Assembly: GCA_022885665.1 (NCBI GenBank)
Contig: JAGQDJ010000202.1
Span: 744,001-808,000, forward strand
Direction of reading: 5' to 3'
DNA: 64,000 nucleotides
Source: Triops longicaudatus
Lineage: Eukaryota > Arthropoda > Branchiopoda > Notostraca > Triopsidae
Below are positions 50,301 through 63,204 of this stretch, one piece after another. How positions within the stretch are numbered: position 1 is the first letter of the stretch; every line of letters begins with the position of its first letter. The position numbers were made by a program, and so were the translations under genes. A model generated the notes under the pieces. That model worked only from the letters and a program-made list of their open reading frames with translations, did not search any database and had not been told where the DNA came from.

Positions 50301-53300
50301 TCGATAACTTTCAATAACAGCGTAACTGGACTGAAACATCTGTAACTGAGTTATTATAAAATGCACAAAAACCGCAGCTTCGCATTAGTTCAGAATAGAC
50401 AGCATTGTTAACCCAAAAATGTGGTATGGGAAGAAAGGAGGAAGAAAGTCCATTTTGTTTAGTAAAAAAGCGCTCAATGATCTTTTCCCATGGAAAAGCT
50501 GCTTGGTTTTCTAAACGATTTTAAAAAGATTCGCTTTCACGTGAATACTTTCTCTTGTCCTCAATCTTTTCTCCCATATCTTTTTCCCCCGTTTAGAAAC
50601 CAACAGAAATCTTCCAGTCAAAGAAAAGAAAGTCAGCCTTGAGATGACCATATTCGGCAAAAGCTTCGCCTTTTCAGTCGTCTTCGCTCCGTAATCTGCA
50701 TACCGTTTTAGCAATTTCTATTTGAACGAGTCTTTCCCAACTTATTTCAATGACCTTATGGGTATCTTCCAACAAGTTCTCTGAAACGCGAGACGAACGA
50801 ATTTTTACTGAGAATTTTACTAACGAGGACTACTTCCACCAAAAAGGAAGTGACGTCACGACTCCCAGGAACTCTCCCCTGCCTTCCCACCTTTCTTTAC
50901 ATGTTATATACAACGAAGTACAATCACCTATTCCTCCATTCATAAAATTCTCTACTGAAAATTCTATCCATGGGTAAAAGCTAGGATTAATTGATGTCTT
51001 TACTACGAATTATATGGAAACAGACGTGAAGTGGTACTTTTTTAAAATATCCTTTAAAAGATATTTAAAAAATATGCATGACTAAATCGCACAACAGTGC
51101 AATAATGTGCAATATAGAAAAATCCAAATACGGAAACAAAGCTACGCAAAATGTTTCGCGTATCTGGTGTCACACGTGAAAGCTAAAGCGGAAGTACCCT
51201 AAAACGGCGGGAACTCGGAAGTATGTTAGGAAGCCATGCCAACATTTTGCACGAAACACCCCCATGACCCGGATTCATTCTTGTTTTACCAATTTACCTG
51301 ATTTACATGTTTCATATGTTAACATTGCGTGATACGATCTTAATAGTACACAAAATAGCCTATAGGCCTCAAACTACCTCATAGTTTTCTACAACGCTTC
51401 TACTGACACTTCATTAACGCAACCTATAGATACCTGAACTATCCCAAGTTTCACTGACTGTAATTTACGTTTTACGTAATGGAGAAAATGAATTAAATAT
51501 CCCGAAAAGGAAAGCTGAAAGCAATGCCCCTCAAACCACGTTGTGACAATTTCTGTTATGCACACGCATAGAGTTTGGCATTAATATGAGCGGAAATGGA
51601 CACGGAATTCCCTTTGTGAAAATAAAGAGCCTTTTTTATAGGAAAGCCAAAAGTTGCAGGTACACGTAATAAAATTTGGGTGCGGCTACAGGGCGAAATC
51701 GGAGGCGGTTTTACGTCATTCGATACTCATTTTTTTTGCATGTTCAGTTTCTGTATGGAGTTCTGCCAAGCATTGGCAAACTTATAAGGCTGTTGCCATG
51801 AAGCCATCTTGGTGGTTCTGCCATTTCCTTTCAGGTTATTTTTATATATTTATATTTTTTACGGAAATTCAAAAGAAAAATGAGCCACAGTATATGTTTG
51901 GAGTTTGTTATGCTCCTTAAAACAATGCGTACGGGGCGAGAAACGAACAATTTTTCAAGAGACGAATATAGCTTGAAGGGGTTCAGGTTTCAACATTCTT
52001 TTACCGGAAAGCACATGTACTTTTACTGCAGTATCCAACACCTTGCATGTGATATGTGAGTGTTTGCCCTTGAGCTAGGCATGGACACGGACTGGGATGG
52101 GGAAGTTTTGGGAGGTTGGTGAATCGCACTAAAAAGAGGGACATTTATCTTTTTAGGAGCGAACAATAAACTTGCCTACCTACACACTCGAACAATAGCC
52201 TAATTTGACCATCGAAGGGTATTACTCGAACCGTTCTGAATGAACGGCCTTGAACATGCCGGTTACCGACAAAAGCTGAACAGGTAACACTGAAAACGTA
52301 TGTACAAATGTTAAGAGAACAGCTTTTCATTTCCAAATTGAGTTTTGAAATATATTTTTTTTTCTTTTAATGAGCAGAGCCCGAACATCCACACTATTGA
52401 GAGTTGCTGCACGAAGTTTGTAATTTACAATTCTCAACAAGGTTTTCTTATACACAGTTTTCGCTGAAGGATCTCCTGCTTGATTTAACTCCTAAAAAAA
52501 AATACTATTGATGGATTGTAGGAAGTTTACCAGGATTGATGTGTGCAAGTTAGTTTACAAACAGTTTCAAATTCCTAAAGACAATACGACACCCTGCTAG
52601 GTACCTGACCAAAGGGTTAAATCGGTTGCACTGAAGCGCAAGAAAACAAAATTTGAAACTGGGTTTCATTTTTCACTCACAAGGTTTCAATTCTATAAAA
52701 GATTAATAGACAATGCGTGTGAATGCCCTTGGAATGCCATACCAGAACTTAGCTTTGTGTAACACCTCAATACGTCCACCAATTAACACGTTTTTTTTAC
52801 GTTCTTAAGAACTTTTTAATCCTTGGTTTCCATTGTATCAAAATTCACAAGATTTTTTCAGTTTCCGTGCCAGAAGTGCTGACTAGCCAATTTTTCTTTC
52901 ACTGATGTGTCAAACGGAAGTTTTCAAGTACCAACTTGTCAAAACACAAGGGCTTGTTTGCAGAGATTTCAAGTATTTGCCATATTTAGAGTGTTTGCTA
53001 TGTTGGTCCATTAGAACTCAGAGGCGTTGACAGGAGGAATACCTATATCGGAACAGTTCGCGCGATGAGATAAGACTTTGGAGTAACGTCTTCCCGTCAA
53101 GCTTTATGCATTAATGGGTTTCAAGGTTTCCGCGACTCAAGCATGCAAAAACTTGTGCCCCTTCATGACCATAACCGTAAGGAATAAAAACGTAAAGAAA
53201 CGCAACGGAAAAAACTGTCTTATTCAACTGGCCAGTTTTCGGCAGGGCGGAACTGAGTTATGAGTTTCTTATCAACAGTTAACATCGAGGTCTAGAGAAA

Positions 53301-53627
53301 CCATTTTTTCCATATTTTTTGCGCTCTACGGTTAGCGAATTTCTTTTTCTATGAAGAACCTGTTTTGCACCTTTTTACCCACATAAACCGTTTAACCCTA
53401 ACCCAATTTAGCGTCCTTTTACGACCTCCGAAACTACGGAACGGAAACTTGCGCTTTAAATCCGCAAAAACTAACTCTAAATAAGAAGCAAAAGTTAACA
53501 CACTCGAGTTACGGTTGTAGTCACACTAAACATGAATACATCTTACGTGCTACAAAAAATAACCGAAATGCCTTACTTGCGAGCAGCAAGATATCCAAAA
53601 TACGATCCAAAACAACCACCGTGCCAT
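41352..53627 (-). CDS. ZP-domain single-pass membrane protein, 458 aa
   Basis: Ten coding exons: 53627-53577, 49405-49297, 48120-47975, 46599-46487, 45251-45139, 43878-43797, 42807-42677, 42542-42411, 42317-42113, 41646-41352. All junctions are GT/AG and in phase, totalling 459 codons. Exon 1 is a signal peptide (MARWLFWIVFWISCCSQ). The ZP domain spans about residues 30-270, with ZP-N marks VSATCQGSLMTVRV, VVHVCDRQRGDC and YYVITCGRTGF, and ZP-C marks TTCFTFGGANSTVSNLF, RGCPESKLMDKF and CDINVCRGGCVEPVC. A transmembrane helix (about 304-328, WLLYLCIAFGILFLIMLIIN) is followed by a 130-residue cytoplasmic tail rich in Tyr, Ser, Arg and His (EEYDPYRSWHGSQYSLNG, DHYAIVHSRPGSRYSQPG). ZP proteins polymerise in apical extracellular matrices and cuticle. 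I see no clear dibasic furin site between ZP and membrane. The subfamily is not identified. Confidence 0.88.
43879..45138 (-). other. ZP gene intron
   Basis: About 1.3 kb without further recognised features. Other ZP introns between 45252 and 49296 are likewise empty apart from AT-rich and ATC-rich simple sequence near 46965-46995. Confidence 0.5.
49406..53576 (-). other. First intron of the ZP gene (4.2 kb)
   Basis: Separates the signal-peptide exon from the ZP domain. It holds a T21 run (50084-50104) and an exon-like minus-strand stretch (about 52180-52305) whose length would break phase if included. First introns of this size often carry enhancers; no specific site is recognised. Confidence 0.5.
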
Positions 53628-54798
53628 TTCTTACGACTAAACTGAAACGGTTAATTCACTCTCCGTACGTTAACACTTTGCATAAAAGGTCATTATTGAT
53701 TTGAATCCACAGCTGTTCTAAAATCTTTCAAAGTGTAGGAAGGTTATTGCAGTACTGATGAATGCGAAACGTTTTTGGAACCTTGTGCGCAACTTTCACT
53801 CGACACGAATTTCAAAGCACCTTCTCAAACGTAGCTCTTTCGTTTAACGTACACCGCGCACACCCGTGTAAGACCGCAGCACCTGGAGGAATGTCACGCT
53901 CTAGCTCTCCACAGATCCGACTTACCTTTTCCTTTAGCCATCGCCCGACCCGTAGTACCCAAATACGGTTCAGGTAGTAGTGGTAATTACGAGGTTTTGG
54001 GCGGGCAAAACGTTGCTTTAGATCAACCGTCGGTTTAAAAAACACAGAAGCTCTCGCGACCTCTATTAACTATATGAAGCACAATTCAGCAGTGTCGATG
54101 CGAAAGAAAAATAATGAACGATAATCTGAAATTAATTCTTATTATTTAAAACATTGAAAGTGTGGTTGGTTTGGCCTGAATAAATTTCGAAATATTAGAA
54201 CGTTCCTATGGTATTTATATTTTGTAGCAATTTTAATTGTAACACACTTCCGTTTAAGAAATATTAAACACGAGTTAAAATTCAGTGAGTTTTTCGTATA
54301 AAAAAAGTAATTGTCCGTCAACGTTTGCGTAATAGATGGGAGCAAACTTGTTTACATCGTTTATTACTAGTATTCTACATTTTAATCGCGTTCTTAAGGG
54401 AAGCAAGTCACAGGTATTTAAAAATTGCTTTTTGGTTTTATTTTGGCAAAGAAATATACTGATAAAGATCTGATAAAGATCAGTGTATCTTGCGAAATGA
54501 CGATCTTCTACATAAAATGCCTATGTAGTCCGTTAACCTCCGTTAACGCTTAAATGATTTGCAACATTTTTTTCTGACTCGCAGTAGCCTGTGAAGTAAC
54601 GTAACCTGAATAATTTGAAGCAATTTGATTTTTTTAGTGTGAAATGCAACGGAAGCGACATCTCTGAATTTATATAATAACTATATAAGACGGCGCACCA
54701 CTCGTTCCACGTGCGTTTATTTACGAGAACTTCTGGAAACGCGTAAGACAGTTTCGAACAGAGTTAAGTGTTAGCTGGTGTGAAAAACGATCTCAAAA
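53628..54798. promoter_or_regulatory. Shared upstream region of the divergent ZP and TTC4 genes
   Basis: The start codons are 1.17 kb apart on opposite strands. On the ZP side a 5' UTR acceptor (TTTCAG|TTTAG, exon start at 53641) precedes the ATG. On the TTC4 side a TATATAAG lies at 54682-54689. A tandem CTGATAAAGAT repeat (GATA-like, about 54459-54481) lies between them. Regulatory roles are inferred. Confidence 0.4.
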
Positions 54799-56614
54799 AT
54801 GAAGAAAATAGAGCCAAAGCCTAATATGACGGACGAGGAGCGACTGGAATTGGCGAAACAAATGGACGAAGAACTGGACGAATTTATAAATGCTTGTGAA
54901 AAAGTGCCGTACACAGATGGATGGACACCGGATAATTGGGAAGAGGTATTTTCCCTCGTAAGAATGCAATATGTCGCTAAATGCATATGCTGTCAAACAG
55001 GAGATGCAAAAACATCCGTTCTTCATGACACAACTTCCCGAAGAAGGCGAACCTTTACCTCCTTTGCTCGAAGGTTTCCAGAAACTTAAATATGATCCCA
55101 AGGAAAATACAACCGAAGGTAATACTTCCACGCCTGCTAAACGCGAGCTGATAATTTATCTATTTTTTCTAGACTTGGCACTTGCCTACAAAGATGACGG
55201 AAATTACAACTTCAAATTAAAGAAATATCGCATGGCGATAGCGGACTATACAGAAGGCCTAAAACAAAAGTGTCCGAACCCTGAAATAAATGCAAACTTG
55301 TACCTTAACCGTGCAGCAGCCCAATACTATTTAGGCAATTTCAGGTATGCCAGAAATTCTGTAGAACTGGTTTGTCGAACTACGGTTGCCCTGGCTTGCC
55401 AACTACAATGCTGAAGTTTAGGACAAATGTATGGACAATTAGGCTAAATTTTTGTGTCAGCACATCAGTGATAAAAAAAAGAAAAACGTTAGAAAAAAAA
55501 AGCTAGAAATTCTTAATCTAGTAACTTATTAAACGTATAAAGTACTGAAGTCTGGATAAAACTTGCAAACAATAATGTTTTCATTTCGTAGATCTGCATT
55601 GAACGATAGTCGAGAAGCTGTCAAATTGCAAAGAAATTACCATAAAGCGATACTTCGGGCCGCCCAGTGTTGTCAACAAATCAGACGTTACCAAGAAGGT
55701 TTTAAATGGTGTGACTACGGCTTGAATCTGAATCCTACGGATAAAAATTTACTCGAGATTCGAGCAAAACTAGTTCAGGATCAGGTACACACAACTTTTG
55801 AAAAAGTCCTGAAAACAGCGCATTGGCTTAAATCTGTGCTGTAGCTTTCATTTGAAACGAAATAATTTTGATTTCTAGAAACTCGAGGAACGCAATAAGC
55901 GTAAAGCCGAGATTCAAGAACGACGAGAGCAAGAAGCCCAAAATAAACTTTTGAAAATCATTAAAGATAGGGGCATCAAGGTCGCAAATGTTAAAGGTAA
56001 AGTTTGCCGAAAATCCAAGAAAAATTTGTTTTCTAATAAAAATTTATATTGAAATGTTTTCCTCCAAAGGAGACGTTAAGCCCTTGGATTTATCCAATCT
56101 CGAGCCATGTCATCCAGCAGCGCTGCAAAAGCGTGTTCACCTGGAAGACAATGCTCTAATATGGCCAGTTCTCTTCCTCTACCCCGAACATGGTGAGACT
56201 GACTTCATTGAGGAATTTAACGAAAACACTACGTAAGTTTCAGCTAAAAGCTAAACAACAGAACTACGAGATTTAGCATTAATTTTTTTTTTTTTTTTTT
56301 TTGTAGATTCGCTGATCATTTAGAAGCTATGTTTGGTGAAGAAAGACCACCGTGGGATTCCGAAGGCAAATATACCCATGACCGTTTGTGCATTTACTTT
56401 GAAAATACATCTAGAAGTATTTTACACGAAGTGGACCCCAATAAAACACTAAAAGAAGTGTTAGCCCATCCAGAGTAAGATAAAGAGAAAGAAAATTAAC
56501 TCGTACCTTAAATTTGTACATTTTAGATACGTGGTGAAAGCTGGAACGCCCGGTTTTGTCATACTCGTCAGAGGCAGTAAATTCCAAAGCGAATTTTTAC
56601 AACATTACCAATAA
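54799..56614 (+). CDS. TTC4: TTC4/Cns1-type TPR co-chaperone, 388 aa
   Basis: Eight coding exons: 54799-54945, 55001-55118, 55173-55344, 55592-55784, 55879-55996, 56070-56232, 56307-56474, 56527-56614; total 389 codons, almost the length of human TTC4. The family (Drosophila Dpit47, yeast Cns1) binds Hsp90 and Hsp70 through a TPR clamp. The N-terminal signature is DNWEE joined to EMQKHPFFM, then LKYDPKENT. Residues about 89-205 form TPR repeats: LAYKDDGNYNFKLKKYRMAI, NLYLNRAAAQYYLGNFR, KAILRAAQCCQQIRRY. A charged helix (RNKRKAEIQERREQEAQN) precedes the C-terminal domain with ALIWPVLFLYPEHGETDFI. The first intron is 55 nt and uses GAG|GTATTT; retaining its first 12 nt as coding would disrupt family spacing. 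AATAAA lies at 56640-56645. It is convergent with importin-13. Confidence 0.93.
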
Positions 56615-56639
56615 ATTGTATTGGCGGTTATTGGAGACA

Positions 56640-56645
56640 AATAAA
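56640..56645 (+). terminator. TTC4 polyadenylation signal AATAAA
   Basis: Canonical signal 25 nt after the TTC4 stop codon. Cleavage 15-30 nt further would fall at or within the 3' UTR of the opposing importin-13 gene. Confidence 0.6.
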
Positions 56646-56695
56646 TCGTTATGACGTTACTTTATCTTTTGTCGTGAGAGTTTTTATGACAGGCA

Positions 56696-59600
56696 TCACG
56701 ACCATGTAGGCTGGGACGTGGCTTCTGAGTACTCGGTACCAGCCAATCCCCGACAAACCAAAGAAAACTCTCGAATAATATCTTGTAACTTCCGCTTGTT
56801 GGCACGTTCCCTACAACGATGCAAAACGATTTTGATTAAAAGCAAGAAAAAAATATTAATTAAATAAAAGAACCACATGAAGAAAACTTTTACGTCTGAC
56901 AAGTTCTTACTTTAGGACGGCTTTTAAAAACTGCTCTTTATTGGATGCCTGTACCAAACTGGACGGGAACGCGTTAACCGCTAAACTGTTTTGCAGCCAA
57001 CGAGTATAATTCGGGAAATGTTTTTTGCTTAGCTGCAGGAACACTTCGGAAAGGTATTCAACCAACTGCCGGGACGTCGAGCCACCTTATACAAATGGAA
57101 GAAAATACAAAGCTTTAAAAAATAAATTTAAAAAAATCGGCGAATAAAATATATTTTTGAAACGTTTGCTTTATTTAACATTTAATTACTTAAGACTGTT
57201 ATTTGCTTTTACGACAAAATACTGTAATGCTGTGCAGAAAAGTAGCTGTCTAGATTTTTCATTAGTGTTTTCGGAAAATATGTAACATAAATTACCTATA
57301 CACGCTAAAATTTGGGAAACTAATAGCTGTCCCATTTCGTCCACTACTTGCTTAAGGGGCGGGGCTTCGCTGGCACTTTGAAGGAAATGACTTAAGAACC
57401 CTGCAGCAGGTTTGAAAGTACTGGGTTCAGGTCGTGTTAGCCCGACTATTCCCGCAATAAAGAGAGTTCGAAGAGGTATATTATCTTGGGTTAACAATCG
57501 AACGTTTTTGCGAGTTATATGGCTCATGACGAGCATAAAGGTGCCGAGTAAATCTGGGCGCTCGGCCAGTAAGGCTGATTGGATTGTGGCAGTTACACCA
57601 TCGGTGGGAACGTGGCTCGGTAATAATGGGAAAGGCCCCGTCCCTGGGTAATTTATACCACACGCTGCTAACGTCGTCTGGGTTATGTCGACCAATAAAG
57701 CGTGAAGTAATGCGCTTTCTCGACTGCCAAATTCTTCCTTTCCGAACAGTAACATTAACTGAAAGAAAAAGGATCAATTAATATCTAAGATCAATTCGGT
57801 AGACAATCTTATGGAATGCTGAGCATTCTGATAACGAAGAAGGAAAGTACTGAAACTCAGAAATTTAACGGATTCCAAGGAGCTTACTTGTTTCGTGACT
57901 TCGAGTAAGGGTAGACTCGGAAATGTTCGATGACACTCCGCGATCAGGGGTACTAGTTCGGGCAAAAGTGGCATGCAATCGTCCAGTAAATTTGAGATAC
58001 ACTGTTTCAGTACGGAGCAGGTAGCCTAAAAAGTAACACGTAAATTACTTTTTTTAACTTAAATGAAAAGTGAAATACTAAATTGCATCCAAAACAGAAA
58101 AGGGTGAACACATGAACTGTAAAATAGTGTGAATTAAGACTGTAAATGCTGCTTGTCATGTTGGCGTACTGCGGCCCTAAAAAAATACACAATCTGTCTA
58201 GCCAATACACTTCTCACCACTGCGCGTACAGTATCCTAATTCTGATTAGATAGCCAACAAATAACAGAAGGGACACGGAAAATTAAAAAAACAAAGGAGA
58301 CTATGTCGATGATCTTCAATTTTGTGCTACAGAAAAATTAACTATATCACCCACAAATGTACATGTTTAATAATAAACACTTCCTTTCAAAAAAGTCTGA
58401 GACAAATGACAACGTAATGGTTACCTGCACGACATGTTCATCTGTCGGGTATTTCGCCATGGAAGCTTTCAGGAGCGGCAACATCTGTTGCAACAAAAGG
58501 AAGACCGGCTGTTGGCCCGATTCTTCTGCGGGCTTCACAGGGTAAAAAACGGAAGACGAATTTTCCTCCGCTTCAGCTTCGTCTACTACTCTGAGATCTA
58601 ACGTGCAGCACAATGTTGCTACCATTTGCAGTCGATTTGCTAAAGTCGTCCTTGTCGCATCGTTCGCCTGGGCAATTTCCACAAATTAAACAAGCGAACT
58701 AAGCAAGACTTTGTACAAATTTCACATATTCAGCGAAGTAGAAAAAAAGTACTCAGCAAAATAAAATCATGCCTTTATTGAAGAACAGGAATTTCTAGGA
58801 ATTTTCTTGCTCATTACACAGAATTGCGTAGGTGAAAAGCGAAGGAAATAGACTTACTTCTGCTGCCAACAGCGCATGTAGCTCTTGTAAACACGGGCCA
58901 AGAATCTGGTTCAAGTATTGAAGAATGGTTGCTATGGGCAAGACGGAGAGCACCTTGCCTAATATATACATCAGCCTTATTTTTTCACCATTTTTCAGCG
59001 CCGGATTAAAAAGGGCCTTTTCACAAGATTGGACAATCGATTCTGCGTAGGGCCGGATAGCTAATACACAATCTCGCGCAATTTCTTTCAACGCTAACGA
59101 CGCCGCAGGAGCAGATTCACCATTTTCCAAGCCAAGCATCAGCAACGGAAGAGCCTGCCCTAATAACGTTGGATGTGCACTTAACCACTCCGCATAAGCT
59201 CCTGCAACACAAGAAAGATAAAATTAAATAAAATGCAGTACAACTTAACTTAAGAAATGTAGGGAAAGAGGTGACAATTTGGTACTTACTAAACCGAAAT
59301 AAAAAAGAAATTAATCACAAAGACGGTATTTATTATTATTATTCATTTTTTTTTTACATCGTAAAATATTTTTTTAAAAATCATAATAAAAAAGAAAAGA
59401 ATCACGGCCCGTAGGTTTTATACGTCTTTCATTACCTAAAGTTTCCAACGCGGCTTGGATTATATGTGTATTGCCTCGGAAGGGTAAAGACGGCAAAACG
59501 GCTATTAATTTAGGAATATAAGCTTCTTCGTTGGTTTCGACGGACTCAGAAACCGCTCTGATTGCCATTAGGCATGTTTCTAATGCTGGCCATGCTCTTG

Positions 59601-62199
59601 GATTTTCTTGATTCTGTCTAATAGCGTCCGCTAAATGGGCTAGTAGCTTTTCGAGCATTGTACCTCTTAACACATTAAAACAATACCCCTGAGGAAATAA
59701 ACGTTTGCAGATTAATAACAGCTATCGACTACAGCAAAAAAAAATCTTTTTACCATTGTATCGAACAAATCTTGTCGGTAACAACGATGGGTTTCTTTGT
59801 CTTCCGCTGACCATTCATCGTTGAATTCGGGCAGCATTGCTTTGCTTAGGAGGACGTCCACTAGCGTGAGGTATAACGGAGTAAAAAGTTCTTCTAGCAC
59901 TTTCTGCTTCTCTGGTCGAACAGCGTTTAAATCATCCTTCAGGTACAAGAAGAAAAACGATTACACTCACGATCTAAGATTTGTCTACAAAATTATCTAT
60001 CATAAGAATCATTTTAAATAAAATTAAACAAAAATGTTTAATTATAGTTGATCGACCAAAAATGCATTGTAAATCAAACCGCCGTGCAACGCACGGATAG
60101 AAAGTCTAAACTTCACTTTTACAAGAATACACCTTAGATGAACTTCAAATTAGAAAAAGTATGAAATAATAAAAAGTAAAAATTAAAATTGCTTTTCTGA
60201 ACTTAAAGAAGCTTAAAGTCATGTTCAAACCAGTACATAATTAAAATAAGTAGACATAACAAAATGTAATAATGTAGTAATTTGCACTTACCTGCAAAAT
60301 GTACCAAACACTTAGAGGTAAATGGCTATAATTTTCATCCACTGGATATCGGCCAGGAGTGTTGGTACAATCAAGTAGTAATTCAAAAAGAGGTAAAATC
60401 ACGTGTTGTTTCTCATCCAGGGAATTGATTAACAGCCGTGAATGTGTTTCCGCGTAATGTACAAAAATCCCATACAATCTGGACAGCCGTTCCTACGGAA
60501 AATAATCAAATCAAAGCTCCAACAAAATATTCTTAAAATGACAAAATACACAACATAGACAACTTTCAGAAATTTGAAATTGTAAAAAAGGAAGGTAGCA
60601 ATAAAAACTCAGCGCAGCAAGCACCTGGAAGAAAAAAGGCTACGCAAAATACGAGCCAATATATTTACCGGACAGCCCTCTTTCTTTGCGTCGACAATTA
60701 AGTTTTTGAGCGGCAGAATTTGTTCTAGCAGAGAAAGTAACGAGGCGGGACATCTGTGAGCTTCAGGATGGATAACTAATTGCGTCACGGCTTCTATAGC
60801 GACTTCTTCTAGTGAGGGATGCTCCACTGCTTTCATCAACGGTCCAATCTATGATGCAAAAATATTAGATTTGTAAAATAAACAACAAAACGTGACACGA
60901 AGGAAACAAGAATCACGATAACATAAGTTTTTACTTTTACCATCTGTAAACCATGTTCCCAAGGCACTCCAACACCGTACTGGACCCAGGCATTGACAGC
61001 TTTAATAGCACAGGTAAGCGGCTCTTCTTTAGAATCGCACTCGGGGTCATTGAGGTCAGGCAACGTTGAGATTATACGACTCAATAATGGCAAAACTTAA
61101 AGAAAGGGAAAGTGAGTAATTCAATAGTGGGCTTGTTGGTAAACACGGCAAAGGCTGAAGAATTTCAAGCTAAATTTTAGTTCTATCATATATGGTAGAG
61201 TCGAAGTTTGCGAAGTTGGTGGAGCACGCGTTTGTAAAAACTTGAGTAAAGTCAAAAAGTTCCAGGTATAATAATTTCACAGAACCAGATATTGTTTACT
61301 ATCACCTTGCTTTGTATAAATTGTGAACAAAATTATGTAACTTATGGAGGAGGAATAAAAATCGCGTGGAGCAGAATTTCCGCAAACTGCGACAACACCG
61401 TAAAATTACCATTTTTCAGTGAGTAAACTTACTTATTTCTCCTGATTTGGACATCTCAGCTCGCAAAACTGTACGTCTAACTTGCGTCATGTTCATTGAA
61501 GAGAACTACAGAATAATAAATTTAGGAAACGATTAACTATGAAATACCGTTCATTCGTTGCCATAACAACATTTAAACATATGTAAGTTGTATAGAATAT
61601 ATTATGATTCTTACTTCTTCTGCCACTCCGGTAATTATGGTAAGTAGCAGGTTGAGGAACGGAGGGGTAAGAACGCCTTGCGGACAATGCCGCGCGAGTT
61701 GCGCTTCGATATCTGCGAAAGGATTTTGCCATTTGTCCGGAACCGAATGCAAGATTAAATAAGAAATCTAAACGAGAAACCGAAAGTTATCATTCAAGAG
61801 AAGAAGAAAATGCACTCTTCTCTTACCGCTACAGAAAGACGGTGTATCACGATCTTAGGTCCTCCAACGTATTCAATAGCCACATCAATTAATTTCTGGC
61901 GAAGTTCGGGATAATGATCGGGGGGAATTTCATGAAAATGATGGGCGATTTTTGTTTGTAGTGTGCTGGCACCAAAATACTGAACTTCTAGGATCTTTTT
62001 AACGCAAAAAATAAATAAAACGCCTGTAGTAAATTTAAACTGAAGATACCTTGGATTTGTCCAGGAGTTGCCAAGCGAAAGACCAGGCTAAAGGGGAAGA
62101 TTGCGCGGATGTTAACCAGAGATTAAGTTGTGATTGACTGGCTAGGTTACTGTAAAAATGTTTAACAGCTTTTTCGACATGTTCGGCTGTAAATTCCAT
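56696..62199 (-). CDS. IPO13: Importin-13, 15 coding exons, 997 aa
   Basis: Exons: 62199-62050, 61994-61827, 61767-61615, 61505-61433, 61095-60941, 60848-60669, 60492-60292, 59936-59754, 59688-59436, 59201-58858, 58667-58425, 58025-57888, 57758-57296, 57085-56911, 56810-56696; GT/AG, in phase, 998 codons (human about 963 aa). Importin-13 (Drosophila cadmus) is a Ran-dependent importin-beta family receptor that carries cargoes in both directions through nuclear pores. The N-terminus has the importin-beta pattern (SPLAWSFAWQLLDKSK, then EVQYFGASTLQTKI). Diagnostic blocks include TNTPGRYPVDENYSHL followed by WYILQ, LTLVDVLLSKAMLPEF, AYAEWLSAHP, the central helical repeats, and the C-terminus ERANKRKLQDIIREFS and CRGLAGTEY. 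The protein is a HEAT-repeat solenoid throughout. Introns are mostly 50-500 nt. It ends tail to tail with TTC4. Confidence 0.93.
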
Positions 62200-63204
62200 A
62201 TTTTAATGACTAGCGAAACGGCAGAGGCTGATGCACACACGGCTTGCAACCAAGATGAAGTTAACAAAGCAATTCAGCTAAACTTCTTTAATAAAATTTA
62301 AAAATGCTTTTGACGTTTGTTATCACTTTTGGTCTAATTTCTTTCTAGAGGCTTAAAAGTGAGCATGCTTTTTTCAAAACTGAACATAAGTTGGTTTCGC
62401 TCGGTTCGGTGAAACACCATGGCAAAATCAAAACAAACGTGGTGGTTAAATATCGAATTTTGAAGCTATCGATACTTAACTGTGGGTCGCTTTTTAGGCG
62501 GCAATTTCGATTCGAATATAAATCCGACTCCTTTATTGAAATTACTATACCGACTTTGCAATATTTAGCAAGATACAAGTAGTACAGACCATGAAAAATA
62601 GTCAATGGAAAATTCTGTTGAACATGAATCAATGAGGTGATGAACAACTTTAGCTAGACGTAGCTTCTAATCTCCATTTTCTTTCTTCTTTACAGCACGC
62701 CGGCTAAACACGAATTCCGTATGCGATATTCACAAAGCTCGTCTGACTTTGTATATTCCAAAGCATACAATAAAATCGTTTCTAATAGTCTGATAAGGTA
62801 ATTACGGAATACTCATGGAATAAAACGTCTGACTCAAATTCTCCCATTGTTTCTTTATTACGCGCAAACAAGTAGGACTAATGAATTGGTGAAGCGTGAC
62901 TGAGTTGTTGTAAACTGAAAGGAAGGTTACATCTGTCGTTTAGTTCACAATGTATTTACCTCCTAAATAGCGACAGCCATGGAGATTGCTGCAATAGACT
63001 CAATAAAAAAAAACTATATAAATTAAGAAATACATCTTTCACGGTACACAACCAAGGTTAATACAATCCTTTTTTTCAAACTAGTTAAGTCTGGAGGTAT
63101 AGGATGAAAATTGGAATGTAGCTGCAATAATACAAAATTGTACAGTTATCTAAAAATGCGCCCACCACAAACGGCCGGAATGTATGCAGGACAAGATCGT
63201 TAAA
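62200..63204. other. Intergenic between importin-13 and KIF21
   Basis: Holds the importin-13 promoter side and the KIF21 3' UTR. A minus-strand AATAAA lies at 62854-62859 (TTTATT on plus). No gene is recognised. Confidence 0.45.
62854..62859 (-). terminator. Candidate KIF21 polyadenylation signal
   Basis: AATAAA on the minus strand about 345 nt after the KIF21 stop codon. Other weaker candidates exist. Confidence 0.35.

Noticed and set aside
52145..52336. Minus-strand exon-like stretch (TCSAFVGNRHVQGRS) in the first ZP intron
   Set aside because: It has AG and GT flanks, but its length would break the phase between the signal-peptide exon and the first ZP exon, and it shows no ZP features.
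54946..55000. In-frame retention of the first TTC4 intron up to CTC|GTAAGA
   Set aside because: It would add four residues inside the WEEE-MQKHPFFM block, whose spacing equals that of human TTC4 when GAG|GTATTT is used.
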